Source: a virus
Length of the DNA: 29,748 nt
Direction: 5' to 3' (one strand)
IMG/VR virus record: IMGVR_UViG_3300035179_000049
Coordinates: 1 to 29,748 of that record
Made by a program: the position numbers and the translations under genes. Shown one piece after another: positions 29,694 through 29,748 of this stretch (position 1 is its first letter; every line of letters starts with the position of its first letter). Under the pieces are notes generated by a model. It saw nothing but the letters and a program-made list of their open reading frames with translations, ran no database searches and was not told where the DNA came from.

Positions 29694-29748
29694 CTAGTTT
29701 TTATTTAATAAAACCCGCCTTACAAATTCTGCCATGACGGTGCCCACA
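29694..29748 (-). CDS. C-terminal end of an unknown gene (cut by the window)
   Basis: Seventeen codons ending AEFVRRVLLNKN and TAG 29694-29696. The stop region also forms the ribosome site of the next small frame, consistent with an operon continuing from outside the window. Confidence 0.3.
   Translation of the reverse strand, partial: VGTVMAEFVRRVLLNKN

Overview
The window is a fragment of a tailed bacteriophage or prophage, most likely siphovirus-like (class Caudoviricetes). Evidence: large terminase, portal, SPP1 gp7-type head protein, XkdF-type protease, scaffold, major capsid protein, connectors, tail tube, frameshifted tail chaperone, a 1011-residue tape measure, distal tail protein and fibres. 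No sheath gene is seen. Strong AGGAGG-type ribosome sites and TTGACA/TATAAT-like promoters point to a bacterial host, but the sequence does not identify it. There is no integrase, repressor, replication gene, clear endolysin or tRNA, so lifestyle is undecided. The left edge cuts a tail fibre gene and the right edge cuts an unknown gene.

Nearly everything is transcribed on the minus strand, so function runs from right to left. Bases 29748-28108 hold small genes: a diverged tail-tube-like paralog, a lipoprotein whose start lies inside its neighbour, and two zinc-finger proteins. Bases 27976-26340 hold a convergent pair: a ParB-like/PAPS-reductase-like fusion on minus and a DUF523 (thiouracil-desulfurase-like) gene on plus, each with its own promoter. 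Bases 26201-14779 are the packaging and head module, in an order that matches the PBSX/skin elements of Bacillus: DUF5681, terminase, portal, gp7, small metal-binding and membrane proteins, XkdF protease, scaffold, capsid, YqbF-like protein and a ConA-like structural protein. The scaffold-capsid block has its own promoter and a strongly structured 160-nt leader. The first connector (14130-13474) is separated from the next (8526) by a six-gene, translationally coupled island of glycosyltransferases and methyltransferases. The tail module follows to the left edge.

Three free-standing homing endonucleases of different types sit between structural genes (18100, 14108 and, on the plus strand, 6907). 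Most minus-strand genes overlap by ATGA or TAATG, which indicates coupled translation.

The points most worth following are the sulfur-chemistry gene pair with private promoters, the glycan/methyl island inside the head-tail connector block, the structured leader with a possible Shine-Dalgarno switch, and the second tube-like gene.
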